Source: Candidatus Fraserbacteria bacterium
GTDB lineage: Bacteria > Bipolaricaulota > Bipolaricaulia > RBG-16-55-9 > JAJCYT01
NCBI GenBank assembly: GCA_029262795.1
Contig: JAJCYT010000025.1
Location: 1 to 64,000, forward strand
Direction of reading: 5' to 3'
DNA length: 64,000 nucleotides
Shown piece after piece: positions 26,251 to 36,566 of this stretch. The notes under the pieces are model-generated. The model searched no databases, was not told the origin of the DNA, and worked only from the letters and a program-made list of their open reading frames with translations. The number at the start of each line of letters is the position of its first letter. The first letter of the stretch is position 1. A program made the translations under genes and the position numbers.

Positions 26251-26364
26251 AAGCATGAATTTTAGACAAGACTTTCTTGTCTTACTACTAGGGTGTATAA
26301 TGAGTGGAGTGGTAGTAAGTGTATAATATTTCGCTCAAAGCTTTACTCTAGATGGAGTCAACAA

Positions 26365-27045
26365 GTGCCTTACAACTCAGCAAAGGGAAACCTCTCCCGT
26401 TTTCGCCCCAAGCATCCACGCAGGGAAGAACTGTACAACAGTATCACCCATGGTCTTGGTGCCCTGCTCAGCGTGGCGGGCCTGGTCGTGCTAGTTGTGC
26501 TAAGTGCGCTTCAGGGAGACCCTTGGCGTGTGGTCGCAGTCAGTATTTATGGTGCAACTCTGGTCTTGCTTTATATGGCCTCCATGCTATACCATGGTGT
26601 TCGTCGACTACGGCTCAAGTATCTTTTCGAAATCCTCGACCATATTGGCATATACTTGTTGATCGCTGGCACCTACACACCCTTTATGCTTATCAGTTTG
26701 CGTGGCACATTGGGATGGACATTGTTAGGAATTATTTGGACACTGGCCTTGCTTGGCATCGCCTTAAAGCCATTTCTCGTCCATCGCTTGCGGAGACTGT
26801 CTCCAGTAATCTATCTAGCCATGGGTTGGATGGTCGTCGTGGCCATCCCCGAAATGCTTACCCACATTCCAGATATCGGTCTGATCATGTTGGCAGGAGG
26901 TGGCCTGAGTTATTCCGTTGGAGTGCTCTTTTATATATGGAAAAAACTACCGTATCATCATACTGTGTGGCATATATTTGTGTTGGTCGGAAGCACTTGC
27001 CATTACTTTGCTGTACTCAGCGTTGTACTATCTGCTACCGCATAA
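26365..27045 (+). CDS. Hemolysin III family (PAQR) membrane protein
   Basis: This 226-residue protein with seven membrane helices shows the PAQR/HlyIII metal-site pattern: SITHGLGALLS near the N-terminus (His), SMLYHGV in helix 2, DHIGIYLLIAGTYTPF, and H in a late helix (HTVWHIFVLVGSTCHYFAV). The histidines and the YLLIAGTYTPF core define the family. The likely start is GTG at 26365, where GGAG lies seven bases upstream. A longer frame to 26293 exists but adds non-family residues. Membrane-active hydrolase or channel roles are proposed for the family. Confidence 0.85.
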   Translation: MPYNSAKGNLSRFRPKHPRREELYNSITHGLGALLSVAGLVVLVVLSALQGDPWRVVAVSIYGATLVLLYMASMLYHGVRRLRLKYLFEILDHIGIYLLIAGTYTPFMLISLRGTLGWTLLGIIWTLALLGIALKPFLVHRLRRLSPVIYLAMGWMVVVAIPEMLTHIPDIGLIMLAGGGLSYSVGVLFYIWKKLPYHHTVWHIFVLVGSTCHYFAVLSVVLSATA

Positions 27046-27235
27046 TTCATAACCGATTTCAAAAGTGTCACAATAATCTGAGGGCTTCATAATGAACCCA
27101 ACAGACTCTTCAAATGCAAATAGAAGCAGCAATAATTCTTTAACTCAACTTTACCGAAGTGTCATACGGTTTTGAAACCTTCTTTTGGCAGTATCCGTCC
27201 AGCTTTTTACAGTGATTTCAAACCCAACTCTCTTT

Positions 27236-27272
27236 AGCAATGCAACAAAATGGTTATTAAGTTGCACCATTA
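27236..27272. repeat. Repeat copy B downstream of the hemolysin III gene
   Basis: Shares ATGCAAC and the 18-base block ATGGTTATTAAGTTGCAC with copy A 1.02 kb upstream, so the hemolysin III gene is flanked by direct repeats of a dyad. Confidence 0.5.
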
Positions 27273-27324
27273 GAAAGGAAATTTTGAATCGCCTGGATCT
27301 ATTGAAACCTTTCACATTGGGAAT

Positions 27325-27356
27325 AGGAGACCGCCTTAACTACAAGACGGTCTCCT
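27325..27356 (+). terminator. Probable terminator between hlyIII and the giant lipoprotein gene
   Basis: AGGAGACCG and CGGTCTCCT form a perfect nine-pair stem around a 14-base loop. It lies between two convergent genes. The U-tract is poor in both directions, so efficiency is uncertain. Confidence 0.5.
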
Positions 27357-27392
27357 ACATCGGTTTTGCTAATTCTAATGAACAGGTTTTCT

Positions 27393-30300
27393 TTAAGGCA
27401 TGAAAGCGTAAATGTTATTGAGATAGTTTCTCAAGCCTTGTCGCTCTTGTGGGGTCAACTCACGATTCCACGCGCCCAATACAGCCATATCACCGAGGTA
27501 TTCATAATTTTGCTTGATGGTGATAATGCCAGTATTGTTATCCCTTTCAGCCGTCCCTGTGCCTTTGACATTTGAAAACACGCCTGCGTAATAATTGCCA
27601 AGCGTTTCAAATGTGCCATCAACACGAGGCAGAGGCGATACAGAAACATCGACCCCATTGATGAAGGTGCGGACATCCAGATTGCTGTCGCGGTGAATTT
27701 CAATCAACTGCCACTGATTAAAGGCCACGGCTCCAGGCCCAGCCAACAGGATTGGATTCCCAGGCAGTGCCAGCATCAGTGAATTGTCCAGCAATTGACG
27801 CAACCCCAATCGTCCATAGTAATTAAAGGGATGGGATTGAATGATCGGGCGTACCAGCAAAACCACAGAAAATTCGCGGTTAAGGTCAAAATTATCTGGA
27901 ACTTCGGTCTCGAACGAAGCTGCTTGTGCATCATTATTGACCACGTCTGGGAAGTCCGAATTGACTATTACCCGCCCATCTGTAGGTGGTTTGTTTTTTA
28001 CAGAGTCTGCCCGCTTGGCACCGCGTACACAGGGGTGTCCGTTGATGCAGTTGAAAACCAGGCCCGGTTTTTCTGTGTCATCCTGACCAAAGTCCCGACC
28101 TTTCACCCACTCGGGCGGATCATCAAAACCTCGGTTGGGGATGTAGTTCGATTGGTCTTCCCAGCGACGCACACAGCCATCAGGGAACAATCCTTTCGCA
28201 CCGGTCACCCCGCCTAAAGATTCTGACGTGGTGTCACAATACTGAAATTCAATTGAGGACTGATCGCTGGCATCGAGGCAGGCTTGCGTAAAGCAAGTTG
28301 CCACCGAGCGGGCGAAGTTGGCAGGGTCTTCGAAAAAGATCGATTCCACGTAGAACTGCATTTTCGATAAATCGGTGGGTGCAATCACCGTGCCGTCATT
28401 CACACGAACTGTCACCACAGCCTGGTCATCTTCACCAGAAATATTGTTACCTGGTGAAGAATCGGGATCAGGTTGGTCAGAAGCACTCACCTGAACACTG
28501 AATGAGAATTGAACTGCATCCACACGAGCCTCAAGGACAAGCATTGCATTAGTCCCACTGGCCAATCCACCTGGAATGAACCACATCCCACTGGGTGAAT
28601 CATAAATGCCTTGATCTGGCGTGGCACTGAGCAGAGCCAAATCTGAAAGCAGCGAGGCAGCAACCGCCACACCTGTTGCATCATCTGGCCCGCTGTTGTT
28701 GAGGACAATCGTAAAGTTGATGGTGTCACCAAGTTGCGGGCTTGTTTGATCCAGTGTCAGATTCAAAGACAGATCAGCAGCAGGCCCTGGAGGAGGCAAG
28801 TTGCCAACGGAGAAAGTTTGTGAATCCTGGTCATCCTCGCTATCGTCACCATTACCAGGAACAGAATCAGGGTCAGCCTGATCCGCACTCACCAATTCGG
28901 CTGTTAAAACAGCAGCCCCCGAAATGGGGAATGTCACTGGCATGTTCATGGTGGCACTATCACTCGCTGCTACATCTTCGAACGGCAACGTCTGTGTTTG
29001 CATTTGAGTTGCGCCACCTTCAGGCGTGAACTCAAATGTCATTTGGACAGACAGGCCAGTGGCATCCAAAGGACCGGCATTATTCACCGAAAAGCTGAAG
29101 TTAATCGGTTGACCCGGCTGCGGATTGGCTGGTGCTAGATTGGTTGACAATGAAAGATCTGCACCAATGGAAACACCCACCCCTATGGTGGTCGAACGGT
29201 AATCGTCTTCAGTAGGATCACCATTGCCAGGTGTAGAATCAGGATCGGATTGATCTGCGCTGGCCAGCTCTGCCGTCAAGGTGGCAATCCCTGCCACAGG
29301 GAACGTAGCTGGAAACGTCATTGTGGCACTGCTACCGGAAGCCACATCCTCAAATGGGACAGTTTGTGTCTGCGTTTGTGGTGTACCACCTTCCGTGGTG
29401 AATTCCAACGTCAATTGAACCGACAATCCTGTCGCATTCGTCGGACCTGCATTATTGACAGTAAATTCAAAGCTGATCGGCTGACCAGGTTGTGGCTGAG
29501 TGGGTGTAACAGCGACGCTTAAAGACAAATCTGCTCCCTCTCCTGGAGGTGGCGGAGGAGGGGGAGGTGGCGCACTGTCACCATTTGATTCATCTGCCCC
29601 GCTGTCATTGCCACTGCCAATCGGACGCATTTGACCATCCACGTCAAAGCGTACCCCATCAGCACCAAAGCTTCCCACACTTAAGGCGACCACATCGGCC
29701 CCCCGGTCACGGACACAGGCATCTGTTAACACCACATGAAGGTCGCCACCTAAAGGATCAAGTAAGGACACTTCACATTCTCTGGAACTGAGATCCCGAC
29801 CTGAAGCGGTTTGCCACCCTGTGAAATCACCCTTAAAAAGGGAACCTTCATTGGGTTTAAACATCCAGTCAAACCTCATTCCTGGTGAATAGACATTGCC
29901 TTCAAACACCAGATTGTCATAGTCAATCACTCCATCACCATTACAATCCTGCACCCTGATCATGTCGGTGCCCGCAGGTGCGCGAAAGATATTGTTGATG
30001 AATCGCACATCACCAATCACATGGGATCTGTCGGAGCCATCACCACAGATGAGTCTCAACAGGCGGCTGCCTATCGGATCGTTAAAATTGAACGTGTTTC
30101 CGGCAAACAGATAAGTCCCTCGATCAGGAACTTCATTGATGCCACATTCTATTGAGATGGGATTGAAGGTCGATCCGCTAATCGAAAAGAAATTGTTGAT
30201 CAAGCTGACATCTTCGATTTTGAGGTCGTTACGATGGCAGCCGTGGATGCGGAAAATACCATTTGAAGTCCACATGTTAGGATCTGTGATGCGAAAAATA

Positions 30301-31706
30301 TTACCCTCGTAAAGTTCTCGTTCAACCGAACGATGTGGGTTGCCAAAACTTTCTCCTGATGGGTAGAATTCATCGCAAACACTGGCTTCAATTGAAATAC
30401 CACCAAAGTTTCTGAAATTTAGAATTTCGTTGTTGCGCACCACCACATCCTGAATACAAGTACTAAAGGAAGAAAATCCACTGGTGCTACTGACTGGGCG
30501 TGTCAATCCATTGCGCTCGGGAAGGTCCGGAAGGACTTCGGCAAAAAAGTTAAGGACCTCCACGCCAGTCACAAATTGCCACAGTTTAAACCCAGTACAA
30601 TGAGGAGAGCCTGACGTTAGCCTTATTGGTGCACCAGCACAACGCAGCGTGAAGTTTTTAAATCGAAAGGGTCCAACCTCTTCTAAAACGCCCACACCAC
30701 CTCGCTGAAAATAGCTGCCATAATCCAGTACTTCAATGTTTTCCCAGGCTGCATGTTTCATTTTTCCATTGAAAGTACGAAGAATTACGTCATGGCCAGA
30801 AGCTTCTTTTCGGTTGATGTAGCGCATGGAAATATCATGTGTGTACAAATGAGACAAGGTTGCTGTCTGAGTACGATATTCCATGAATCCCTTGTTGCGC
30901 TCGGTGGAACACGTGCCATATTCACGAACTTGAAAGTGGCCCATTTCCCAGCGCTCTCCGCCGCGCTCTAGGACAAATACCTGACCCTTTCCAGCGTTGT
31001 CGTCTGAACCATCGCAGCGCTCAGGATCGCCACCGATCACATCGCCACCAAAAAAGACTGACAGGTCATCCGTATCAAACGGTGGATATTCTCCATCGTT
31101 GTCCTTATCCCAGCCCACAAGCATGGCCGGGTTGGCAGGATATTCAAAACTGCGAGCTTCGTTGCCAGACTGAGGTCGAATTTTGATATCGGGCAGGCCG
31201 GACAAAGTCACCAATTTCTTTTCCGGCTCATTGTCACAAATGCCGGTAAAAGCAATGATATCTTCAGCGCCATCTCCGGGACCATCGGCCTGATCCATAG
31301 CAAATCCCACTGTGGCATACGGATTTTGAGGTGAGCCATCGCCCGTTTGATCCGACCCTTGGTCACAATCCACATAGAGTAGATCTTCATTGACGCCGTC
31401 GCCGTCTGGGTCAAGGGTCACGCCGTCTCCTACCTGGCAATCTTCGGGTTCGCCGAACACGAAATCGTCGTCCATATCAAAGTTACAAGCACGAGGTTGG
31501 TAACCGCGTGGAACCGCACTGATCATTTGTGGAGAAAATGAAAGGACATCATCGCGTTCAAACGGTGTTTCCAACCGAGCAGCCGGGGTAATTTGATCCC
31601 CAGGTTGGTTCAACCAAGCCATGAATTCACTGCATCCCTGAAGTGCGATCACAGCAACCATCAACAGAACCCCCGTTAGAATGTGACTTAATCCCTTTAA
31701 TCTCAT
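27393..31706 (-). CDS. Very large surface lipoprotein: beta-helix, three DUF11-like repeats, C-terminal LamG-like domain
   Basis: This 1437-residue protein has a lipoprotein signal peptide ending ALQGC (Cys25). Residues to about 110 include a calcium-type DPDGDGVNED loop, then YVDCDQGSDQTGDGSPQNPY, the classic entry to DUF1565/right-handed beta-helix domains, which fill roughly 115-700. A nine-proline run (about 710) precedes three ADLSL...GQPI.F.F.VNNAGP repeats (near 725, 847 and 975) of DUF11/CARDB type. A ConA-like/LamG domain occupies about 1275-1437. The ATG at 31706 has GGAGG five bases upstream. Probably a cell-surface adhesin or polysaccharide-binding protein (inference). Its direct partner may be the divergent collagen-like gene. 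Confidence 0.85.
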   Translation of the reverse strand: MRLKGLSHILTGVLLMVAVIALQGCSEFMAWLNQPGDQITPAARLETPFERDDVLSFSPQMISAVPRGYQPRACNFDMDDDFVFGEPEDCQVGDGVTLDPDGDGVNEDLLYVDCDQGSDQTGDGSPQNPYATVGFAMDQADGPGDGAEDIIAFTGICDNEPEKKLVTLSGLPDIKIRPQSGNEARSFEYPANPAMLVGWDKDNDGEYPPFDTDDLSVFFGGDVIGGDPERCDGSDDNAGKGQVFVLERGGERWEMGHFQVREYGTCSTERNKGFMEYRTQTATLSHLYTHDISMRYINRKEASGHDVILRTFNGKMKHAAWENIEVLDYGSYFQRGGVGVLEEVGPFRFKNFTLRCAGAPIRLTSGSPHCTGFKLWQFVTGVEVLNFFAEVLPDLPERNGLTRPVSSTSGFSSFSTCIQDVVVRNNEILNFRNFGGISIEASVCDEFYPSGESFGNPHRSVERELYEGNIFRITDPNMWTSNGIFRIHGCHRNDLKIEDVSLINNFFSISGSTFNPISIECGINEVPDRGTYLFAGNTFNFNDPIGSRLLRLICGDGSDRSHVIGDVRFINNIFRAPAGTDMIRVQDCNGDGVIDYDNLVFEGNVYSPGMRFDWMFKPNEGSLFKGDFTGWQTASGRDLSSRECEVSLLDPLGGDLHVVLTDACVRDRGADVVALSVGSFGADGVRFDVDGQMRPIGSGNDSGADESNGDSAPPPPPPPPPGEGADLSLSVAVTPTQPQPGQPISFEFTVNNAGPTNATGLSVQLTLEFTTEGGTPQTQTQTVPFEDVASGSSATMTFPATFPVAGIATLTAELASADQSDPDSTPGNGDPTEDDYRSTTIGVGVSIGADLSLSTNLAPANPQPGQPINFSFSVNNAGPLDATGLSVQMTFEFTPEGGATQMQTQTLPFEDVAASDSATMNMPVTFPISGAAVLTAELVSADQADPDSVPGNGDDSEDDQDSQTFSVGNLPPPGPAADLSLNLTLDQTSPQLGDTINFTIVLNNSGPDDATGVAVAASLLSDLALLSATPDQGIYDSPSGMWFIPGGLASGTNAMLVLEARVDAVQFSFSVQVSASDQPDPDSSPGNNISGEDDQAVVTVRVNDGTVIAPTDLSKMQFYVESIFFEDPANFARSVATCFTQACLDASDQSSIEFQYCDTTSESLGGVTGAKGLFPDGCVRRWEDQSNYIPNRGFDDPPEWVKGRDFGQDDTEKPGLVFNCINGHPCVRGAKRADSVKNKPPTDGRVIVNSDFPDVVNNDAQAASFETEVPDNFDLNREFSVVLLVRPIIQSHPFNYYGRLGLRQLLDNSLMLALPGNPILLAGPGAVAFNQWQLIEIHRDSNLDVRTFINGVDVSVSPLPRVDGTFETLGNYYAGVFSNVKGTGTAERDNNTGIITIKQNYEYLGDMAVLGAWNRELTPQERQGLRNYLNNIYAFMP

Positions 31707-32547
31707 AAAGTCCTCCAAATAAGTTAGGCAGATTTAAAAGCAAGATAAAATGCTTATTCCAGAAATACCCCCTTTGATCACGAAGTTTGTTTGCAACGAT
31801 TACAATCAAGCAAGGTGATGAAAAATGGTGGCGAATTGTTCAAAGCTAGATGGTGTTTTGGAACGAACAAAGTGTAGAGGTTGAGGAAATATCCAATAAT
31901 AATTGAAAATAACTAAGCCATCTTGGAAATGCCCAAAATATGTCTGAATCCCCTATCTCTAAAACTGATTTAGACCTACTTTAGAACAAAATTGTAGGCC
32001 ACACCCTATCTACCCACTATTATGCCACGGCTCTCTCCATTGCCTGGAATAACCTAGTTAAACTTTTCTAACGTGGTAGAATAATGTATTACATCCGTAT
32101 TCTGACATAAAAAGGGATTGGGGCATTGAAAAAGAAGTAGTTTCATTAGCGATCAATTCATAAATACAGAAGTTTTATGAAAATTTGATGAAAAAGCAAT
32201 CATGAAAATGATGCATTCCGTTAGTCGAGTAACGAATGAATTTTTGATGCAACTAAATGTCTATTTGGTTGCATTACGATGGTTTATTGGTATTGATTGT
32301 TCATTATCTACGTTGATTCATCCATACTGCAACTTTAGATCGTCAATGAAATTATCGATGCACAATGATTCCTTAACGCAACACTACCAAAATTTAGCAG
32401 CAAAGGGCCTTAATGTTTTCTCGTTTAAAACGAGGGATTGAGCGCGATTTTTTAGGTTTTATTGAAACTAAATGCGGTTGAAATTGTAAATTAATCCCTG
32501 GATGACATTTGATGACAGGAAGCCAATGTTCAAGGAGGACAAAGGTC
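31707..32547. other. 841 bp intergenic region between two divergent surface-protein genes
   Basis: AT-rich sequence that must contain the promoters of both giant surface-protein genes. I see no credible gene; a 79-codon + strand frame at 32202 lacks a ribosome binding site and family features. It also holds repeat copy C. Confidence 0.6.
32243..32278. repeat. Repeat copy C (diverged)
   Basis: TTGATGCAACTAAATGTCTA then TTTGGTTGCATTACG keeps the ATGCAAC..GTTGCA dyad of copies A and B but has a different centre. The relation is weaker than between A and B. Confidence 0.3.
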
Positions 32548-35454
32548 ATGAAAAAAATGAGATTGGCAGCGCTTTTTGTGCTGTTTCTAACAATAACATC
32601 ATGGTTGCCCCACGCGCAGTTGGTGAGCCAGACGTTGGAAAACGGGCTGGATGTGGTGGGAGGAAATGTGGTCATTCGCCCATTGGGCAGCCCTTCAGGG
32701 TTGACAGCGACGGCTGTTGAAACAGGCACCTTGTCTGAAGGCCTTTATTTCTATCAAATCACAGCCATCAATCCACGAGGGGAAACCGTTGCATCTTCAG
32801 AAGTGGCAACAGCGCTTGCGCCGCCAGAGAGCAATGGTGTTCAGCTTGATTGGGATGAAGTGTCGGGCGCAACTTCCTATCGCGTTTATGGAAGAACGGC
32901 TTTAGAAAACTCCGACATTCTCAAAGGTCTGTTGATTGAAGTGGCAGACCTCAGTTTTTTGGACACAGGGGAGTTGGTGCCTGATTTGGCATTGAATCCA
33001 CCCACCCAGAACACAACTGGCGGTGGTTTGAGCATATTTGGCCAATTAAACAGTGGTGTGGGTGCAGGCCAGGGTCTTTTTGTTGAAGATGGTGCATTTA
33101 TTGGCCTTGATTTGACCGTGGGCAGCTTGATACGCAGTACACGCGTTGAAACCAATACGGCCTCTGTGGGGACCATGACAGTTGGAAATGTGTCGGTGGT
33201 GGGACAAGTAGGCATTGGTACGGATAATCCCTTGGCGCAACTTCATATTTCCTCTGGTGCCTTTTCGGCGACAGCTTCGACGAGTTTGTTGTTGGAAAAC
33301 ACCATGCAGTCCGGACGTCAATGGTTGCTCAGTTCCCTTGGTTTCACGGACACATCCCCCTCGGGCAACGGTTTTGTGGTGCCTGGCAGCTTTATGATTT
33401 CAGATTTGGATGCTCAAGCGGATCGTTTTGTGATTGATGCCAATGGCAACGTGGGCATCGGCACGAACAATCCTTTGGCGCAACTTCACATTGAAAATCC
33501 TTTTTTAAACACACGTTTGCGCTTGTCTGGGGCCAGCGATGTCGGGATGACCCTGGTGGAGGGCAGCTTTAACACCTGGACCATTTCCAGTGTGTTTGGG
33601 GTGTTGCAGATACGGGACGATGGTTCCAATGCGTTTTCCTCACCCCGATTAGTGATTCAGCCGAACAGTGGCAATGTTGGCATTGGCACTTCTACGCCGC
33701 AAAGAACGTTGGATGTGGCTGGTTCTATCCAAGCCAACACGCTAGAAATCAATGGCTTTGGTCCTATTGTCAGCAACACAGGGCAATGGTTGGGGCAACC
33801 GATTCCAGGTCTTCCTGGGCCACAAGGCCCACAAGGTCCTCAGGGACCTCAAGGGTCACAAGGTATTCGGGGATTTACCGGGCCACAAGGACTTACAGGT
33901 CCACAAGGTCTCCAGGGTAATCCTGGCCCAATTGGTCAACGAGGCGCAGTGGGTTCAACGGGGCCACAAGGCCCACAAGGGGTATCGGGTGTGAATGGAA
34001 TTCATTGCTGGGATTTAAATTCTAATGGCTTGAATGATCCAGCTGAAGATATCAACAATGACACTTTTTTTAACGCTTTAGATTGCCTGGGTGCAACAGG
34101 TCCTCAAGGAGATCCAGGTCCAATGGGCCTTCAAGGACCTGCAGGAAATGATGGCGATCCTGGGGCCATCGGTCCACAGGGTCCCCAAGGTCCAGCCGGT
34201 AACGATGGCGCACAAGGTGTGCAGGGCGATCCTGGTCCAGCGGGTCCACAAGGTATTCAAGGTGATCCAGGGCCAATTGGCTCTCAAGGTCCAGCTGGCA
34301 ACGATGGCGCACAAGGTGTGCAGGGCGATCCTGGTCCGATAGGTCCCCAGGGCCTAGCAGGGAATGACGGCGCTCCTGGAGCCATGGGACCACAGGGTCC
34401 TCAAGGCGATCCAGGTCCAGTTGGACCACAGGGACCAGCTGGGAATGATGGACTTCAAGGCCCGCAAGGTGACCCAGGTCCGATGGGTCCCCAAGGTTCA
34501 GCAGGAAATGACGGCGCTCCAGGGGGCATAGGTCCACAGGGTCCTCAAGGCGATCCAGGTCCAGTTGGACCACAGGGACCAGCTGGGAATGATGGACTTC
34601 AAGGTCCGCAAGGTGACCCAGGCCAAACTGGGGCACAAGGCCTTCCAGGTGTTGATGGTTCTCAAGGCCCCGCAGGCCCCCAAGGAGATCCCGGCCCTAT
34701 GGGTCCCCAAGGACCTGCCGGTAACGATGGTGCTCCTGGTCCCCAAGGTCCGTCAGGTCTCCAAGGGAATCCAGGACCAATGGGATTACAAGGTCTTCCT
34801 GGTAATGATGGCGCGCCTGGTTCACAAGGTCCAGCCGGACCCCAAGGGCTTCAGGGACCATCCGGCCCACAAGGCCCTTCTGGGACTTCAGGGTTGAATG
34901 GATTGAATTGTTGGGATTTGAATCAAAATGGGTCACAGGATTTTCCCAATGAAGACACCACTGGAAACAACATTATTGATGTGTTTGATTGTCAGGCGTT
35001 GGGTGGTTTGACGATTGCCGATTTGGACAACCGTTATACCAACTCGACTGGAGATACGATTTCAGGCAGTTTAACCATCAATGGAGATTTGAATGTGTTG
35101 GGCAGTAAGAATTTTGTGCAGGCACACCCCACTGACAATAGTTTAGAAATCGTGTATGTGGCACTTGAAGGTCCAGAAGCCGGTGTTTACACGCGTGGCA
35201 CTGCCCAATTACGGGGTGGAGAAGCGATCATCACATTGCCTGAAGAATTCTCATTGGTTGCCAGCGAAACGGGGCTAACGGTTCAGTTGACCTGTTTGGA
35301 TGAATGTAACGGGATTCGGATTGTGTCTAAAAGTCCTACGGAACTTGTGGTCAAAGAATTGATGGGTGGCACACATGCTGCGAAGTTTGATTACTTTGTT
35401 CAAGGATTGCGCCAGGGATTTGAAGACCACCAGGTGATTCGCGAAAAAGAATAA
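32548..35454 (+). CDS. Collagen-like triple-helix surface/fibre protein
   Basis: This 968-residue protein has a Sec signal peptide ([16 protein letters not shown]...HAQ), a fibronectin-like N-terminal segment and tail-fibre-type blocks ([36 protein letters not shown]). Gly-X-Y collagen repeats follow at about 420-480 and 516-781, rich in GPQG, GDPG and GNDG. Two near-identical CWDLNxNG..D..D.. inserts with paired cysteines, which look like calcium-binding loops, sit at about 482-514 and 784-820. The C-terminal ~140 residues form a [20 protein letters not shown] globular domain found in other bacterial fibre proteins, probably the trimerisation head (inference). AAGGAGG lies nine bases before the ATG. 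Confidence 0.9.
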   Translation: MKKMRLAALFVLFLTITSWLPHAQLVSQTLENGLDVVGGNVVIRPLGSPSGLTATAVETGTLSEGLYFYQITAINPRGETVASSEVATALAPPESNGVQLDWDEVSGATSYRVYGRTALENSDILKGLLIEVADLSFLDTGELVPDLALNPPTQNTTGGGLSIFGQLNSGVGAGQGLFVEDGAFIGLDLTVGSLIRSTRVETNTASVGTMTVGNVSVVGQVGIGTDNPLAQLHISSGAFSATASTSLLLENTMQSGRQWLLSSLGFTDTSPSGNGFVVPGSFMISDLDAQADRFVIDANGNVGIGTNNPLAQLHIENPFLNTRLRLSGASDVGMTLVEGSFNTWTISSVFGVLQIRDDGSNAFSSPRLVIQPNSGNVGIGTSTPQRTLDVAGSIQANTLEINGFGPIVSNTGQWLGQPIPGLPGPQGPQGPQGPQGSQGIRGFTGPQGLTGPQGLQGNPGPIGQRGAVGSTGPQGPQGVSGVNGIHCWDLNSNGLNDPAEDINNDTFFNALDCLGATGPQGDPGPMGLQGPAGNDGDPGAIGPQGPQGPAGNDGAQGVQGDPGPAGPQGIQGDPGPIGSQGPAGNDGAQGVQGDPGPIGPQGLAGNDGAPGAMGPQGPQGDPGPVGPQGPAGNDGLQGPQGDPGPMGPQGSAGNDGAPGGIGPQGPQGDPGPVGPQGPAGNDGLQGPQGDPGQTGAQGLPGVDGSQGPAGPQGDPGPMGPQGPAGNDGAPGPQGPSGLQGNPGPMGLQGLPGNDGAPGSQGPAGPQGLQGPSGPQGPSGTSGLNGLNCWDLNQNGSQDFPNEDTTGNNIIDVFDCQALGGLTIADLDNRYTNSTGDTISGSLTINGDLNVLGSKNFVQAHPTDNSLEIVYVALEGPEAGVYTRGTAQLRGGEAIITLPEEFSLVASETGLTVQLTCLDECNGIRIVSKSPTELVVKELMGGTHAAKFDYFVQGLRQGFEDHQVIREKE

Positions 35455-35485
35455 ATTGACGATATAAAACCTTTGTCCTGACCTG

Positions 35486-35521
35486 CCCTGGATCAACCTT
35501 CGACGGAGGGTTGATCCAGGG
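35486..35521. terminator. Bidirectional hairpin between convergent genes
   Basis: CCCTGGATCAACC pairs perfectly with GGTTGATCCAGGG around an ~10-base loop. It overlaps the last codons and stop of the alpha/beta hydrolase gene and lies 32 bp after the collagen-like gene. There is no long U-tract, but the stem is strong. Confidence 0.55.
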
Positions 35522-36266
35522 AGAAGGTCGCTTTTAGCCATTCTATCAGCTTTAAATTAAACGCCGTTGGTTGCTCCAACATAACCATGTGGCCTGCCTC
35601 GGGGACAATATCCAGTGTGGCATTCTGGATGGCATTTAAAAGATATTCAGAGAATTTAACCGGCGTCATTTGATCCTGTTCACCCACACAAATCCATGTG
35701 GGGATGTCAATCTTCTCGAGTTGGTTTCTGATATCAAAGTTGTTGCATACTTCAAAATCCTTCAGAGTGATGGTTTGACCATGTTGGAGCATCCTTTGGC
35801 GTGTTTGTTGAACCACTTCAGGTATGGATTGATGAAACAACAAGCCAATCAGAAAATCCACCGCACCATCAAAATCAGTTTCAATTAAAGCCAACAACGT
35901 TTCTAAAACTTTAAGTCGTGCCCCAGTACTGATCAATCCCAATCCAATCAGGTTTTTTGGTTGTTGAAGTGCAACATGCATGGTCACGGCACCGCCCAAT
36001 GATTGGCCAATGAGGACGGTGGGGCAATTCAATTCAACCAACACATCCATAACATCATCACAGTAGATGTTGATGTCAATGCTTTCCCGTTGCTGGCTGT
36101 TCCCATGTCCGCTGAGATTGAGTGCTGCTAAGGCCACATCTATATCCAACCCCTGAAGTTGATTGTTCCAAACTGAATGATCTGAGCCCGCACCATGCAC
36201 AAACAGCAAGGCCATTTTTCCTTGATTTGTTTTTACAAATTCAATGTTGCGCTTTTTGGTGAACAA
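35493..36266 (-). CDS. Alpha/beta hydrolase
   Basis: This 257-residue protein has an oxyanion region FVHGAGSDHSVW, nucleophile elbow GQSLGG, an acid region VGEQDQMTP and terminal histidine PEAGHMVMLEQP. It is a complete alpha/beta-hydrolase catalytic set of the lactonase/esterase group. A TTG at 36266 with AAGGGGG five bases upstream is the best start. The frame continues to 36311 but without a ribosome binding site. No signal peptide, so cytoplasmic. Substrate unknown. Confidence 0.88.
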   Translation of the reverse strand: MFTKKRNIEFVKTNQGKMALLFVHGAGSDHSVWNNQLQGLDIDVALAALNLSGHGNSQQRESIDINIYCDDVMDVLVELNCPTVLIGQSLGGAVTMHVALQQPKNLIGLGLISTGARLKVLETLLALIETDFDGAVDFLIGLLFHQSIPEVVQQTRQRMLQHGQTITLKDFEVCNNFDIRNQLEKIDIPTWICVGEQDQMTPVKFSEYLLNAIQNATLDIVPEAGHMVMLEQPTAFNLKLIEWLKATFSLDQPSVEG

Positions 36267-36350
36267 GGTGCCCCCTTGATGAGGATAGGAATTCGTTTTT
36301 GAGAACAGCAATTGCAGTTAAATATATATTTCTAAAGCTAACAGAGCTGG

Positions 36351-36393
36351 CAAAAAAACAAAAACCTTGGTTCTTTATTTTAAGAACCAAGGT
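36351..36393 (-). terminator. Rho-independent terminator of tRNA-Pro
   Basis: A perfect 12-pair stem (ACCTTGGTTCTT/AAGAACCAAGGT, loop 6) at 36364-36393 is followed on the minus strand by TTTTGTTTTTTTG. It sits about 30 bp downstream of the tRNA. Confidence 0.9.
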
Positions 36394-36420
36394 CATTTGC
36401 CGGCGGTCGCCGTAAAAAAC

Positions 36421-36496
36421 TGGTCGGGGCGACTGGATTTGAACCAGCGACCTCATGGTCCCAAACCATGCGCGCTACCAGCTGCGCCACGCCCCG
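36421..36496 (-). tRNA. tRNA-Pro (anticodon TGG)
   Basis: The 76-base cloverleaf on the minus strand has a CGGGGCG/CGCCCCG acceptor stem, D-arm GCGCAGCTGGTAGCGC, an anticodon arm CATGG-TTTGGGA-CCATG (anticodon TGG) and T-arm with GGTTCAAATCC. An encoded CCA end occupies 36421-36423. This tRNA reads CCN proline codons, several of which dominate the proS leader peptide. Confidence 0.97.
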
Positions 36497-36537
36497 AAAG
36501 GTCACCTGGATGATTTGTTTCATCCAGATGAGCATGA

Positions 36538-36566
36538 ATTATAACCACTGGCTCATGGGATGTCCA
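36538..36566 (-). promoter_or_regulatory. Promoter of tRNA-Pro
   Basis: On the minus strand TGGACA (36566-36561) and TATAAT (36543-36538) are separated by 17 bp, an almost perfect sigma70 promoter about 40 bp before the tRNA. A CTGGATGA/TCATCCAG hairpin lies in the 5' leader, as expected for a processed tRNA precursor. Confidence 0.8.

Noticed and set aside
26216..27272. Integron attC sites flanking the hemolysin III gene
   Set aside because: The core GTTRRRY/RYYYAAC is not met, and no integrase gene is present in the window.
32202..32441. 79-codon ORF in the large intergenic region
   Set aside because: No ribosome binding site, no recognisable domain and the wrong amino acid composition; likely chance.
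33809..34890. Tandem GGTCCACAAGG-type repeats resembling a CRISPR or satellite array
   Set aside because: They are the codon-level pattern of Gly-X-Y collagen repeats inside one open frame, with irregular unit spacing and no spacers.
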